Part shown: positions 47,796-57,210 of the stretch, in pieces | Layout of the letters: each line of letters opens with the position of its first letter | Position numbering within the stretch: the stretch's first letter is position 1 | Assembly: GCA_021414085.1 (NCBI GenBank) | Contig: JAIOPC010000004.1 | Span: 1-64,000 of the forward strand | Length of the DNA stretch: 64,000 nucleotides | Direction: 5' to 3' | Source: Actinomycetes bacterium | Lineage (GTDB): Bacteria > Actinomycetota > Acidimicrobiia > Acidimicrobiales > Ilumatobacteraceae | Position numbers and translations under genes: made by a program | Notes under the pieces: model-generated | Databases searched by the model: none | The model's input: only the letters and a program-made list of their open reading frames with translations | What the model was told of the DNA's origin: nothing

Positions 47796-49754
47796 GTGCC
47801 GCCTAAGGACAAGCAGCCCAGTGCCGACTACGGCGCGAAAGACATTCAGGTTTTGGAAGGGCTCGATCCGGTTCGCAAACGGCCCGGAATGTACATCGGT
47901 TCCACCGGTTTGGCTGGTCTGCATCACCTCATTTGGGAAGTCGTCGATAACGCAGTCGACGAAGCGATGGCGGGCTTCTGCACTCGCATCAACGTCACAC
48001 TGCTGGCCGACGGTGGCTGCCGTGTCGAAGACAACGGTCGCGGCATTCCAGTCGATCCGTACCCTTCTGGCCCGCACAAGGGCAAGAGCGCCACCGAGGT
48101 TGTGCTCACCGTGTTGCACGCTGGCGGCAAGTTTGGCGGCGGCGGCTACAAAGTGTCGGGCGGCTTGCACGGTGTTGGCGTCAGCGTCGTCAACGCACTC
48201 AGCGAGCGCCTCGTCGTCGAGATCGATAAGAACGGAACGCGCTACCAACAGGAATACGCGAAGGGCGGCAAGCCGCAAGGCAAGCTCGCGAAGGTCGGCC
48301 CGACGCCGGCGAAGGGTCGCAAGAGCGGCAGCACCGTTTCGTTCTGGCCCGACCCGACGGTGTTCGTCGCCGAGGGCACCGAGTTCGTTGCGCGCACCGT
48401 GCTCGAGCGCTTGCAGACGATGGCGTTCCTCAACAAGGGCCTCGAGATTGTCTTTAAAGATCTGCGGTCCGACAAGGAACAAGAGGTCACGTACCAATAC
48501 CGCGGCGGCATCGTCGATTTCGTGAAGCATCTCAACACTTCTAAAGAGGCGTTGTTCAGCAAGGTCGCCCATTACGAAGACGAAGACGATGAAGGTGGCC
48601 AAACGCTCGACATCGCGATTCAGTGGAACACCGGTTACTACGAGGGCATTCACGGCTATGCCAACGGCATCTCCACTATCGAGGGTGGCATGCACGTCGA
48701 GGGGTTCAAGACAGCGCTCACCAGCGTCGTCAACAAGTACGCCCGCGCCAAGAACTTGCTGAAAGAGAAGGAAGACAACCTGCTCGGCGAAGACATTCGC
48801 GAGGGCATCACCGCCATCATCGCGGTGAAGTTGCGGGATCCGCAGTTCGAAGGCCAGACCAAGGCCAAGTTGGGCAACGTGCCCATGCGCAGCTTTGTGC
48901 AGAAGGCAACCAACGAGCGCCTTGCCGAGTGGCTGGAAGAGAATCCCACTGAGGCCAACAAGTTGGTCAAGAAGGCTGTTTCTGCTGCGCAAGCTCGCGT
49001 CGCCGCCAAGAACGCGCGTAATGCGATTCGGCGCAAGACCGCGCTGGCCGGTGCTGGCATGCCCGACAAGCTCAAGGACTGCAGCAGCGGCAACCCCGAC
49101 GAGAGCGAGTTGTTCATCGTCGAGGGCGACTCGGCTGGCGGTTCCGCACTCAACGCGCGCGATCCGCGCACACAAGCGCTGTTGCCGATTCGCGGCAAGA
49201 TCCTCAACGTCGAACGCGCTCGCCTCGACAAGATGCTCAAGAACAACGAGATCCAGGCGCTCATCACGGCGATTGGTGGCGGTGTCGGCGCCGAGTTCGA
49301 TGCGGCCAAGGCGCGCTATCACAAGGTGATCATCCTGTGCGACGCCGATGTCGATGGCAGCCACATCCGCACCTTGCTGCTCACATTCTTCTACCGGCAG
49401 ATGCGCACGTTGGTCGAGGCCGGCTTCGTCTACATCGCGCAGCCGCCCCTGTTCTCCACGCTGGTCGGCAAAGAGAAGGTGTACCTGAAGGACGAACACG
49501 CCAAGAACGTGTTTCTCGAAATGCACCCCAACCACAAGAACGACTTCAACCGGCTGAAGGGTCTCGGCGAGATGGACTGGCAAGAGTTGAAGCCGACGAC
49601 GATGGATCTCAGCACCCGCACGCTGCTGCGCATCAACGTCGTCGACGCGGCGCTGGCCGACGACATCACCAGCACGCTGATGGGCGACGACGTCGACCTG
49701 CGCAAACAGTTCATCACCACCAACGCCCGCGACGTGAGGAACCTGGACTTCTGA
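47796..49754 (+). CDS. gyrB: DNA gyrase subunit B
   Basis: 652-residue ATPase subunit of type II topoisomerase. GHKL ATPase features: IWEVVDNAVDEAMAGF, VEDNGRGIPVD, and the lid YKVSGGLHGVGVSVVNALSE. TOPRIM part: FIVEGDSAGGSAL, ILCDADVDGSHIRTLLLTF, and C-terminal GLGEMDWQELKPTTMD. Start GTG 47796, 6 nt after GAGG; the longer ORF from 47694 has no homology at its N-terminus. gyrA begins after one base. Confidence 0.97.
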   Translation: MPPKDKQPSADYGAKDIQVLEGLDPVRKRPGMYIGSTGLAGLHHLIWEVVDNAVDEAMAGFCTRINVTLLADGGCRVEDNGRGIPVDPYPSGPHKGKSATEVVLTVLHAGGKFGGGGYKVSGGLHGVGVSVVNALSERLVVEIDKNGTRYQQEYAKGGKPQGKLAKVGPTPAKGRKSGSTVSFWPDPTVFVAEGTEFVARTVLERLQTMAFLNKGLEIVFKDLRSDKEQEVTYQYRGGIVDFVKHLNTSKEALFSKVAHYEDEDDEGGQTLDIAIQWNTGYYEGIHGYANGISTIEGGMHVEGFKTALTSVVNKYARAKNLLKEKEDNLLGEDIREGITAIIAVKLRDPQFEGQTKAKLGNVPMRSFVQKATNERLAEWLEENPTEANKLVKKAVSAAQARVAAKNARNAIRRKTALAGAGMPDKLKDCSSGNPDESELFIVEGDSAGGSALNARDPRTQALLPIRGKILNVERARLDKMLKNNEIQALITAIGGGVGAEFDAAKARYHKVIILCDADVDGSHIRTLLLTFFYRQMRTLVEAGFVYIAQPPLFSTLVGKEKVYLKDEHAKNVFLEMHPNHKNDFNRLKGLGEMDWQELKPTTMDLSTRTLLRINVVDAALADDITSTLMGDDVDLRKQFITTNARDVRNLDF

Positions 49755-49755
49755 C

Positions 49756-52242
49756 ATGGCAACTAAGAAACCACCCACGCCACCACCGCCCTCGGAACCG
49801 CCGGCCGCTGGCGGCCCCGGCAACGACGAGGTCGAACCGATTCAGTTGCAAGACGAGATGGAGCGCAGCTTCCTCGACTATGCGATGTCGGTCATCATGT
49901 CGCGCGCTCTTCCCGATGTGCGCGACGGGCTCAAGCCGGTGCATCGCCGCATCATCTGGGACATGGAGCAACAGGGCTTTCGCCCGAACCGCGCACACGT
50001 CAAGTCGGCGCGCGTCACCGGCGACACGATGGCCAAGTACCACCCGCACGGCAACAGCGCGATCTACGACGCTCTTGTGCGAATGGCGCAGCCGTTCAGC
50101 CTGCGCCACCCGCTGATCGACTTCCACGGAAACTATGGAAGCCCCGACTTCGGAGCAGCTGCGGAACGGTACACAGAGTGCCGTTTGCACCCGTTGGCGA
50201 TGCAGATGCTGGCCGACATCGATGAAGACACCGTCGACATGTTGCCCAACTACGACAACACGACTGAAGAGCCAGCTGTTTTGCCGTCGCGTTTCCCGAA
50301 CTTGCTGGTCAACGGCAGCCAGGGCATCGCGGTGGGTATGGCCACCAGCATCCCGCCACACAACTTGGGCGAGGTGATCGACGCGGCGATCCATCTGATC
50401 GACAATCCAACCGCAACGCCCGACGACCTCATGCAGTTCGTCAAGGGTCCCGACTTCCCAACCGGCGGCACCATCCTCGGTCGTGCGGGCATCATCGACG
50501 CGTATCGCACCGGCCGCGGCAGCATCAAGATGCGCGCGACAGCCACAATCGAAGAAGGCAAGCGCGGCCAGATGCACATCCTGGTCACCGAGTTGCCGTA
50601 CCAGACCAGCTGTAACGCCATTGCCAGTCGCATTCAAGAGCTGGTCGATGCTGGCGATCTCGATGGCATCGCCGATGTCAACGACGCGTCCGCGGCAGCG
50701 AAGACCAACCTGGTCATCACGCTGAAGCGCGATGCCAACGCGAACGTGGTGCTGAACAACCTGTTCAAGCTCACCCAGCTGCAAACCAGCTTCCCGGTCA
50801 ACATGGTGGCGCTCGTCGATGGCGTGCCGCGCACGCTGAACCTGACGCAGGCACTCGAGGGCTACATCCGCCATCAGGTGGAGGTCATCACTCGCCGTAG
50901 CGAGTTCCGTTTGAAGCGCGCGAAGGAGCGCGAGCACAAGCTCGAAGGCCGGATCAAGGCGCTCGACGTGCTCGACCAAGTCATCGCGCTGATTCGTGCC
51001 AGCGACGATGCCAGTGCGGCCAAGGACGGCTTGATGAAGAAGCCGTTCAAGTTCAGCGAGATTCAAGCGATCGACATTCTGGAAATGCGGCTTTCACAGC
51101 TCACTCGCCTCAGCCGCATCGATCTTGAGACCGAACTCACCGATGTCAAAGCTCGCATTGTCGAACTGCAAAGCATTCTCGACAGTCCGAAGAAGTTGCG
51201 CACCGTCATCAAGACCGAGATGACCGCGATCAAGGAAGGCTTCGCGACACCGCGCGTGTGCCCCATCACCTTCGACTCTGGCGAGATGTCGATGACCGAT
51301 CTGGTCGACGACAAGGAACTCGTCGTCGTGATGACCGAGGCGCAATACGTGAAGTCGGTGCCTGCAAGCTCGTTCAAGACGCAGGGCCGAGGTGGCCGTG
51401 GTGTTAGCGGCGCCAAACTGAAGAGCGAAGACATCGTGCGTCACGTCATCTTCACCACTGCGCACGCCTATCTGTTGTTCTTCAGCAACCGCGGCAAGGT
51501 CTACCGCCTGCGAGCGCTCGATCTACCCGAGCGCGAGCGCACGGCCAAGGGCATGCCGATCGTCAACCTGTTGCCGTTGCAACCGGGCGAATCGATCCAA
51601 GCGATCATCGACACACGCGACTTCGCCAGCGAGCGTTACCTGTTCTTCGCCACGCGCAAGGGTGTGGTGAAGAAGACGGCCTTCAACGAGTACGACAGTG
51701 GCCGTCGCGATGGTTTGATTGCGATCAACCTGCGCAAGGGCGACGAGCTGGTGAAGGTCATCGAGACCAGCGGCAGCGACGACATCTTCATCGTGACCCG
51801 CAAGGGCATGAACATTCGCTTCCACGAGAAGGCCGTACGTGCGATGGGCCGCAATGCCTCTGGCGTGATCGGTATCAAGCTGAAGGCCGGCGACGAGGTC
51901 GTGTCGGTCGATGTTGCTCGCGACGACACCGCCATTCTCATCGTCACCGAATCTGGTTACGGCAAACGCACGCAACTCGAGCACTTCAACGTGCAGGGCC
52001 GTGGCGGCATGGGCGTGATCGGTATCAAGCTCACCGGCAAGAAGGGCCATGTGGTCGCCGCGTTCATGGTCGGTCTCGACGACGAAATCGTCGCCGTTTC
52101 CAGCGGTGGTGTCACCATCCGCATGCCAGTGCGCGACATCAGCTCGCAGGGCCGTGCGGCCACGGGCGTGCGCGTGATGCACCTCGACAGCGGACACTCC
52201 GTTGCCTCGGTGGCACCGATCCTCGCAACCGACGAGGAATAA
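49756..52242 (+). CDS. gyrA: DNA gyrase subunit A
   Basis: 828 residues. An acidic/proline-rich N-terminal extension of about 25 residues precedes [20 protein letters not shown]. The winged-helix catalytic Tyr lies in [10 protein letters not shown] (Y139). The quinolone region reads [10 protein letters not shown] with Ser101 and Asp105, the susceptible-type residues. The C-terminal pinwheel has the GyrA box as QGRGGRG and repeated blade motifs ([14 protein letters not shown]). Forms A2B2 gyrase with GyrB. Confidence 0.97.
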   Translation: MATKKPPTPPPPSEPPAAGGPGNDEVEPIQLQDEMERSFLDYAMSVIMSRALPDVRDGLKPVHRRIIWDMEQQGFRPNRAHVKSARVTGDTMAKYHPHGNSAIYDALVRMAQPFSLRHPLIDFHGNYGSPDFGAAAERYTECRLHPLAMQMLADIDEDTVDMLPNYDNTTEEPAVLPSRFPNLLVNGSQGIAVGMATSIPPHNLGEVIDAAIHLIDNPTATPDDLMQFVKGPDFPTGGTILGRAGIIDAYRTGRGSIKMRATATIEEGKRGQMHILVTELPYQTSCNAIASRIQELVDAGDLDGIADVNDASAAAKTNLVITLKRDANANVVLNNLFKLTQLQTSFPVNMVALVDGVPRTLNLTQALEGYIRHQVEVITRRSEFRLKRAKEREHKLEGRIKALDVLDQVIALIRASDDASAAKDGLMKKPFKFSEIQAIDILEMRLSQLTRLSRIDLETELTDVKARIVELQSILDSPKKLRTVIKTEMTAIKEGFATPRVCPITFDSGEMSMTDLVDDKELVVVMTEAQYVKSVPASSFKTQGRGGRGVSGAKLKSEDIVRHVIFTTAHAYLLFFSNRGKVYRLRALDLPERERTAKGMPIVNLLPLQPGESIQAIIDTRDFASERYLFFATRKGVVKKTAFNEYDSGRRDGLIAINLRKGDELVKVIETSGSDDIFIVTRKGMNIRFHEKAVRAMGRNASGVIGIKLKAGDEVVSVDVARDDTAILIVTESGYGKRTQLEHFNVQGRGGMGVIGIKLTGKKGHVVAAFMVGLDDEIVAVSSGGVTIRMPVRDISSQGRAATGVRVMHLDSGHSVASVAPILATDEE

Positions 52243-52307
52243 ACCATCGCGCCATCTGGCGCCAGCGTTCGCGTGGCCCGTCAGGGCCGGTCCCGACGGA
52301 GAATGTG

Positions 52308-52622
52308 ATGGTCGACGTTCCGACCCGCGATCGTGATCGCGGGCAAGCGATTGTGTTGTTATTGGCTGTTGTGGTCGTCGTCGTGGTGTGCGCAGTGGCG
52401 ATGGGCCACTTCAGCGCTCGCCTGATCGACAAGCAGCAGGCGCAGCTGGCTGCCGATGCTGCTGCGCTCGCTGGCGTGGTGGGTGGTCGAGTTGCTGCCG
52501 ACCGTTTGGCAACAGCGAACGACGCTGTGCTCACCGACTTTGTGGTCACCGGCGACGAGGTGCTGGTTGTCGTTCGAGTCGGCGACGAGTCGGCGCGGGC
52601 CCGTGCCACTCGCGCCCCCTGA
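52308..52622 (+). CDS. TadE/TadG-like pseudopilin-type membrane protein
   Basis: 104 residues. A charged DRDRGQAIVLLLAVVVVVVVC segment forms the single N-terminal TM of Flp pilus TadE/TadG-like proteins; the GQA motif before the hydrophobic stretch and the following helix with DKQQAQLAADAAALAG are the family signature. ATG 52308 lies 6 nt after GGAG. It stands alone here, without other tad genes, so its role is unclear. Confidence 0.72.
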   Translation: MVDVPTRDRDRGQAIVLLLAVVVVVVVCAVAMGHFSARLIDKQQAQLAADAAALAGVVGGRVAADRLATANDAVLTDFVVTGDEVLVVVRVGDESARARATRAP

Positions 52623-52637
52623 CGGCAGGGGCTTGCC

Positions 52638-52643
52638 TACACT
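52638..52643 (+). promoter_or_regulatory. -10 element for the DUF3566 gene (leaderless)
   Basis: TACACT, 6 nt before GTG 52650. Confidence 0.5.
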
Positions 52644-52649
52644 CGCTTC

Positions 52650-53783
52650 GTGGACAACGGCGTACCTCCGGTCGCAGACCAGACCGAAGATGAGGTTGTA
52701 GCGCCGGTTAAGCGGCAGGTCGAGCGCCGCGCTGCCCCGAGGTCGCGATCGGCTTCATCGAATGGCAACCCGCCTGCCACAGGTGAACGACGCAAGTCGC
52801 CCCCGCGGCCGCGAAAGCCGGCGGGCACTGTTGCGACGGAAACTGAGGGCGATGTTGCAGTCGCGGATCACATCGACCCACTGTTGGCGGCTTCGTCGGC
52901 CGCGCTCGATCAAGCCGCGGCCGCAAAAGCAGAAGCGGGGGCAGAGGCAAAGCCTGTTCGTCGTCGTCCGCCTGCTCGTAAGCCAGCGCCGGTCGTCTCT
53001 GACGTTGTCACTGATGTCGTCGCGCCAGATCCGCCGACTGCAGAACTGAAGGTCATCGACGACTTCTTCGCCGAACCGGCTGTCGCCGAGCCGCCTGTCG
53101 TTGAATCACTGGTCGCCGAGCCGCCGGTCGTTGAGCGGTACGTACTGCCCAAGATCATTCCCGGCGAACCAGAACCAGAACCAGAACGCGAGCGAGAGGT
53201 TGAGTCGATCTCCGCGAAGGTTGCGTCGCTTCTCAAGTACCGGCCGCAATTCCGTGGGGTCACCAAACAACTGCGGCGTTCCTTGGAACCGGTCGTGCTT
53301 CCACGGCACCGGCCACGGGTTCGGCGAGTCACGCGCGTGGTGCGCCACATCGACACATGGAGTGTGTTCAAGATCGCGGTGCTGTTCAACATCTTCCTGT
53401 ACGCCGTGTGCCTGACGGCTGGCGCGATGTTGTGGCGTGTGGCGCTGAACACCGGCACGATCGAGAACATCGAGCGCTTCTTCGAGAGCTTTGGCTGGCA
53501 GACCTTCGAGTTGAAGGGTGGCGAGATTTATCACAATGCCTGGATTGTTGGTCTGTTCGGGGTGGTTGGTCTTACCGGTCTGGCGGTGCTGGCCGCGACG
53601 ATGTTCAACCTGATTACCGACCTGGTCGGGGGCGTACGCATCACGGTGCTGGAGGAAGAAGTCGTCGCCCGCGAGCAGCGCGTCGTGACTTGGCCGCGCC
53701 TGATTCGGCCAGCGACACCGCCAGGAGGCCAGCCATATCGCCGCCCGCGGCCCCAACCCCCGGCCGAGCCGCCAATCGATTGA
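52650..53783 (+). CDS. DUF3566 membrane protein
   Basis: 377 residues. A long, disordered, Ala/Pro/charged N-terminal region (1-220) is followed by the DUF3566 domain (about 225-345): VVRHIDTWSVFKIAVLFNIF, first TM, RVALNTGTIENIERFFESFG, then a second TM ending FNLITDLVGGVRITVLEEEV. The gene directly follows gyrA in many actinobacteria (mycobacterial Rv0007). Function poorly known; possibly linked to envelope or division. GTG start with TACACT upstream. The N-terminal part is longer than in most relatives. Confidence 0.9.
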   Translation: MDNGVPPVADQTEDEVVAPVKRQVERRAAPRSRSASSNGNPPATGERRKSPPRPRKPAGTVATETEGDVAVADHIDPLLAASSAALDQAAAAKAEAGAEAKPVRRRPPARKPAPVVSDVVTDVVAPDPPTAELKVIDDFFAEPAVAEPPVVESLVAEPPVVERYVLPKIIPGEPEPEPEREREVESISAKVASLLKYRPQFRGVTKQLRRSLEPVVLPRHRPRVRRVTRVVRHIDTWSVFKIAVLFNIFLYAVCLTAGAMLWRVALNTGTIENIERFFESFGWQTFELKGGEIYHNAWIVGLFGVVGLTGLAVLAATMFNLITDLVGGVRITVLEEEVVAREQRVVTWPRLIRPATPPGGQPYRRPRPQPPAEPPID

Positions 53784-53823
53784 GGGTTTCGGGCCGTGCC
53801 CGCTAGCCTTGCCTACCGCTACT

Positions 53824-53897
53824 GGGGCTATAGCTCAGTTGGTTAGAGCGCATCCCTGATAAGGATGAGGTCACAAGTTCGATTCTTGTTAGCCCCA
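53824..53897 (+). tRNA. ileT: tRNA-Ile (GAT)
   Basis: Cloverleaf by inspection: acceptor GGGGCTA/TAGCCCC (53824-53830 with 53890-53896), D arm GCTC AGTTGGTTAGA GCGC, anticodon stem CATCC/GGATG with loop CTGATAA (anticodon GAT), T arm with GTTCGATTC. Discriminator A at 53897; the full 3' CCA is not encoded (the next bases are CCG). Same position relative to gyrA as in mycobacteria. Confidence 0.95.
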
Positions 53898-53945
53898 CCG
53901 CGTTTCTCCCAGTAGCCGGTCGTAGCGCTGTGCGAAACTTGCCTC

Positions 53946-54317
53946 GTGCTGCGTCTTGGAACAGTCGTCATGGGTGCCGAGGATGCCGATCGCGCCTCCG
54001 CTTTTTGGGCTGCTGTGTTTGGCTACGAAGTCGTCAAGTTCCCCGACGACGCCGATGACTTCACAATTCTCGTCCCCCCGGATCGCGTCGGAACCCGCAT
54101 CGCGGTGCATCGGTCCGCCGTGCCTGTGCAGCAGGAGCCTCGCGTTCACCTCGACTTGATTGTCGATAGTGCAGCAGAGCAAGAATCAGAGATCGACCGG
54201 CTGTTGCGGCTCGGTGCCTCACGCGTTACGTGGGAGTACCCGGAGAACCCAGACTTCGTTGTCTTGGCGGATACAGAAGGCAACCGGTTTTGCATCGTCG
54301 ACTCGAGCCATCACTGA
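53946..54317 (+). CDS. VOC superfamily (glyoxalase-like) protein
   Basis: 123 residues, one glyoxalase/bleomycin-resistance fold with two beta-alpha-beta-beta-beta units: LRLGTVVMGAEDADRASAFW at the start and DFVVLADTEGNRFCIVDSS at the end, including the conserved D(T/P)EGN pattern. The VHLDLIV strand includes a His and Asp where metal ligands are found. Substrate unknown. GTG start 49 nt after the tRNA gene. Converges with a second, unrelated VOC gene. Confidence 0.82.
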   Translation: MLRLGTVVMGAEDADRASAFWAAVFGYEVVKFPDDADDFTILVPPDRVGTRIAVHRSAVPVQQEPRVHLDLIVDSAAEQESEIDRLLRLGASRVTWEYPENPDFVVLADTEGNRFCIVDSSHH

Positions 54318-54329
54318 ACCGCTAGCCCG

Positions 54330-54689
54330 TCACGAGATCCGCTGAAAATGCACCAGTTCGATGCCGGTGGGGTCGTGCACGGCGAACGAACGGTGCCCCC
54401 ACGTCATGTCCGCCAGGCTGCGCAAGATGGGCACACCGGCAGCAGCCAGGCGATCGTGAACCGCCACCACGTCGAGGTGCTCCACCGAGACGAAGATGCC
54501 GTTGACTGGCTCGTCGTCCTCACGCTCGACGAACTCGAGGCGGGCCGCGTCGCCGTAGCCGAACAGGCAGCCTCGTCCGCCGCCTTCGCCAGCGGGCCAC
54601 TGATGGGTGATCGGCCAATCGAGCAGATCGCCGTAGAAGTGGCACGCCGCATCGAAGCGCGTGGTGAAGCGGACAATACGCAGTTCCAT
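54330..54689 (-). CDS. VOC superfamily (glyoxalase-like) protein
   Basis: 119 residues, single VOC domain: RIVRFTTRFDAACHFYGDLL at the N-terminus, GRGCLFGYGDAARLEFV in the middle, and WGHRSFAVHDPTGIELVHFQ at the C-terminus, with the conserved DPTGIELV strand. Start ATG 54689, as homology begins MELRIVRF; the longer ORF to 54809 lies over the divergent genes. A TACCCT hexamer lies 6 nt upstream. Confidence 0.85.
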   Translation of the reverse strand: MELRIVRFTTRFDAACHFYGDLLDWPITHQWPAGEGGGRGCLFGYGDAARLEFVEREDDEPVNGIFVSVEHLDVVAVHDRLAAAGVPILRSLADMTWGHRSFAVHDPTGIELVHFQRIS

Positions 54690-54695
54690 TAACCC

Positions 54696-54701
54696 AGGGT
54701 A
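54696..54701 (-). promoter_or_regulatory. -10 element for the VOC gene (leaderless)
   Basis: TACCCT on the minus strand, 6 nt before ATG 54689; shares its TA with the opposite-strand -10 at 54700. Confidence 0.55.
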
Positions 54702-54705
54702 CGCT
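54700..54705 (+). promoter_or_regulatory. -10 element for the small peptide/dehydrogenase operon (leaderless)
   Basis: TACGCT, 8 nt before ATG 54714; overlaps the minus-strand TACCCT by two bases. Confidence 0.55.
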
Positions 54706-54713
54706 CGCGCACC

Positions 54714-54848
54714 ATGAAGACGTTGCGCCGATTCCTCGTCGCCCTGTCGTTGGCTGGCACCATCGCCAGCGTGTTGCGTATGCGCGGAAAGGGCGGCGTA
54801 CCGCCGCAAGAAGGTGGCTGGCGCGAAGTCAGCGTGCCGCCGAAGTGA
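54714..54848 (+). CDS. small membrane-type peptide coupled to a dehydrogenase gene
   Basis: 44 codons. A basic start (MKTLRRF), a hydrophobic stretch (LVALSLAGTIASVL) and a polar Pro-rich tail ending VSVPPK. Supported by a TACGCT element 8 nt before the ATG and by a 4-nt GTGA overlap with the following gene. No homology recognised. It could be a genuine short membrane protein or a leader peptide for translation of the downstream gene. Confidence 0.6.
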   Translation: MKTLRRFLVALSLAGTIASVLRMRGKGGVPPQEGGWREVSVPPK

Positions 54849-55858
54849 CCCGTCGAACTCAAGGCGGCAACGGCAAGGCCCAGGCAGACATCGTCGGCGT
54901 TGTCGGTTGCGGAGTCACCGGTAGTCGCGTCGTCAGCAACCTGGCGGGGGTCGGGCGTCGTGTCGCTGCTTACGATCCGTTGCCGGTCAGTCTTCCTAGC
55001 GGCGTCGTGCGTGTTGACGACGCAACCGATCTCGCAGTGTGTGATGTGGTGGTGCTGGCGCACCCCGCGCCGCATGCGTCACTCGCGAAACGGTTACTGC
55101 GGTCAGGCGCGTCAGTGGTGTCGATCAGTGACGACCTAGACGACGTCCGAGAACTCCTCACCTTGCAAACCGAGGCCGAAGTCAACGACGCGGTGCTGGT
55201 GGTTGGCTGCGGGGTTGCGCCAGGGTTGTCGGGCCTACTGGCGCGCTATCTCGCCGCGCAACTGCACTCACTCGACGAGTTGCACGTCGCGATCCACGGA
55301 ACAGCTGGGCCCGAGTGCGCTCGCCAGCACCACAAGGCGCTCGGCGACGGTGCTTTGGGTTGGCACGACAACGAATGGATTGAACCGCCGGGAGGTAGTG
55401 GTCGCGATCTTGTGTGGTTCCCGGAACCGATCGCCGCTCACGACTGCTACCGCGCCGCGCTCGCCGACCCACTGCTGCTGCAGCGCGCGTTTTCGACGGC
55501 GGCGCGGATCTCGGCACGAGTTTCCGCAACTCGTCGCGACCGGTTGACCGCCCGCTTGCCGATGTTGCTGCCGCCGCACGCGTCGGGCGACCTCGGTGCG
55601 GTGCGCGTGGAAGCGCGCGGCGCCAATGCCACTGGCGGGCGCGAGACGGTGATTGCCGGGGCGTCGGCGCCAACCGCCGAGTTGGCGGCGGCGGTTGCAG
55701 TCGCCGTCGCGCTCACACTCGTGGATCATCGGCCTGCCGTTGGTGTCTACGGCACGGCCGACGCTGCGCTGGAACCACTCGAGTTGTTGCGCCTGGCAAC
55801 CGACTTCGGCGTACGCGTGCAGGAGTTCACCGGAGTCGCAAGAGCTACCAGTTGGTAA
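54845..55858 (+). CDS. NAD(P)-binding dehydrogenase-like protein (saccharopine dehydrogenase/Gfo-like fold)
   Basis: 337 residues. Rossmann motif IVGVVGCGVTGSRVVSNLAG at about 16-35, a second nucleotide-fold strand DVVVLAHPAPHASLAKRLL and VVGCGVAPGLSGLLARYLA, which resembles the start of the second domain of saccharopine dehydrogenase-type proteins. Substrate and reaction are not identifiable. GTG start overlaps the small peptide gene. C-terminal region contains a long hydrophobic helix (APTAELAAAVAVAVALTLVD). Confidence 0.7.
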   Translation: MTRRTQGGNGKAQADIVGVVGCGVTGSRVVSNLAGVGRRVAAYDPLPVSLPSGVVRVDDATDLAVCDVVVLAHPAPHASLAKRLLRSGASVVSISDDLDDVRELLTLQTEAEVNDAVLVVGCGVAPGLSGLLARYLAAQLHSLDELHVAIHGTAGPECARQHHKALGDGALGWHDNEWIEPPGGSGRDLVWFPEPIAAHDCYRAALADPLLLQRAFSTAARISARVSATRRDRLTARLPMLLPPHASGDLGAVRVEARGANATGGRETVIAGASAPTAELAAAVAVAVALTLVDHRPAVGVYGTADAALEPLELLRLATDFGVRVQEFTGVARATSW

Positions 55859-55861
55859 CTT
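55856..55861 (+). promoter_or_regulatory. -10 element for the alpha/beta hydrolase gene (leaderless)
   Basis: TAACTT, formed in part by the stop codon of the preceding gene, 6 nt before ATG 55868. Confidence 0.4.
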
Positions 55862-55867
55862 GAACAA

Positions 55868-56704
55868 ATGATCACGCCGTGGCTGCCACCCGGCCACACC
55901 CATTGTCTTGTCGGCCGCGGCGAGGTGTTCTATCGCCACCATCGTCACGCCGATGCGTCGGCGCCAACGGTGTTGCTGTTGCACGGCTGGACGGCAAGCG
56001 CCGACTTGCAATTCTTCAGTGCCTACGAGGCCTTGGCCGAGCACTATTCGTTTATCGCAATCGATCATCGAGGTCATGGGCGGGGAATGCGCACTGGCGA
56101 CAAGTTCGATATCGCCGACGCCGCCGAGGATGCTGCGCTACTGGTGCAGCACCTTGCCGTCGGGCCGGTGATCACCGTCGGTTACTCGATGGGTGGGCCA
56201 ATCAGCATGTTGCTCGCGCGTAGCCACCCTGAGTTGGTACGTGGATTGGTGGTGCAGGCGACTGCCCTCGAATGGAAGTCAGCGTGGTTTGAACGAGCGC
56301 GCTGGAAGACCGTCCATTTACTCGGTCCCTACTTGCGCTCGCACGTGTATCCGCGGTCCATGCGATGGGGGATCAAGCGTCTCCTCGGGCACAACCATCC
56401 AACAGCGCAGTACATCCCGTGGCTGGCCAGCGAACTGCGGCGCAACGACTCGTTCAACATGGTGCAAGCCGGTCAATCGCTCAGCCACTACGACGCCCGC
56501 GAGTGGGCGGCATCATTGGGTAAGCCAGCGGCCAGCGTTGTGATGACGCGTGATCGACTGGTGCGGCCGCGCAAACAGCGCGCGCTTGCCGACGCACTGA
56601 ACGCGTTCGTTATCGAACTTCCCGACGATCACCTAGCCGCGTGGACTTCGCCCGACGCGTTCGCGAAGGCGGCAGTCGAGTCGGTACGCAGCGTTACCAG
56701 CTAA
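55868..56704 (+). CDS. alpha/beta hydrolase
   Basis: 278 residues. Oxyanion strand VLLLHGWTASADLQFF, then FIAIDHRGHGRG, nucleophile elbow TVGYSMGGPISMLLAR (Ser about 108), Asp in VVMTRDRLVRP (about 224) and His in LPDDHLAAW (about 247), so the triad is complete. Cap region between about 130 and 205. Substrate unknown. Its TAA overlaps the TAG of the convergent DUF1003 gene. Confidence 0.88.
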   Translation: MITPWLPPGHTHCLVGRGEVFYRHHRHADASAPTVLLLHGWTASADLQFFSAYEALAEHYSFIAIDHRGHGRGMRTGDKFDIADAAEDAALLVQHLAVGPVITVGYSMGGPISMLLARSHPELVRGLVVQATALEWKSAWFERARWKTVHLLGPYLRSHVYPRSMRWGIKRLLGHNHPTAQYIPWLASELRRNDSFNMVQAGQSLSHYDAREWAASLGKPAASVVMTRDRLVRPRKQRALADALNAFVIELPDDHLAAWTSPDAFAKAAVESVRSVTS

Positions 56705-57210
56705 TCGCCCTTGGCGCGCTGCGCCTCCATCTCGTCAAGACGCGCATTCATGCGCTCGACTGCTTGGGCCAGGCGCTCCAGTTGATCGCCGAGGTCGGCG
56801 CTAGTTGGCACGTCGGCGAGCGACAAGCGCACGCTCGCGATCTCGCGTGCGAGAAACTCGGTGTCGGCCTGGGTCCGCTCTGCGACTCGGCGATCGATGT
56901 CGATGGTCGCGCGGTCGCGCTGCTCTTGCCGTGTTTGCGCAAGCAGGATCAGCGGCGCCGCGTACGACGCCTGTAGCGACAGCAGCAGCGTCAGGCCAAC
57001 GAACTGCCACTCGTCGAACTGCCATGCCTTCGGCCCGAGGAAGTTCCATGCGACCCACGCGACACAGAACACGCTTTGGTACACAAGAAAGCGTGCTGTG
57101 CCCATGAAGCGGGCGATGCTCTCGCTGAATTGGCCGAACGCATCGGGGTCGTAGTGCACTCCGATACGGCGACGCTGGCGCGGCGTGGTGAGGTCCTCTT
57201 TGCGCTTCAT
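56701..57210 (-). CDS. DUF1003 membrane protein
   Basis: 169 residues. N-terminal basic region, then FSESIARFMGTARFLVYQSV, two TM segments (VFCVAWVAWNFL and FVGLTLLLSLQASYAAPLIL) and a C-terminal coiled coil (LGDQLERLAQAVERMNARLDEMEA), the standard DUF1003 layout. Start ATG 57210 overlaps the stop of the CBS/MgtE_N gene (ATGA). In actinobacteria DUF1003 commonly follows an MgtE_N/CBS protein, suggesting a joint role in magnesium or other ion handling. Confidence 0.9.
   Translation of the reverse strand: MKRKEDLTTPRQRRRIGVHYDPDAFGQFSESIARFMGTARFLVYQSVFCVAWVAWNFLGPKAWQFDEWQFVGLTLLLSLQASYAAPLILLAQTRQEQRDRATIDIDRRVAERTQADTEFLAREIASVRLSLADVPTSADLGDQLERLAQAVERMNARLDEMEAQRAKGD

Noticed and set aside
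47751-49823. 690-codon open frame on the minus strand opposite gyrB
   Set aside because: It mirrors gyrB throughout. High GC with codon bias leaves antisense frames open; the translation has no domain and no promoter or ribosome binding site.
50041-50075. Quinolone-resistance substitution in GyrA
   Set aside because: Ser101 and Asp105, at the positions of E. coli Ser83 and Asp87, are the susceptible-type residues.
49714-51066. 450-codon minus-strand frame opposite gyrA
   Set aside because: Antisense shadow of gyrA, with His/Val/Arg-rich composition typical of such shadows.
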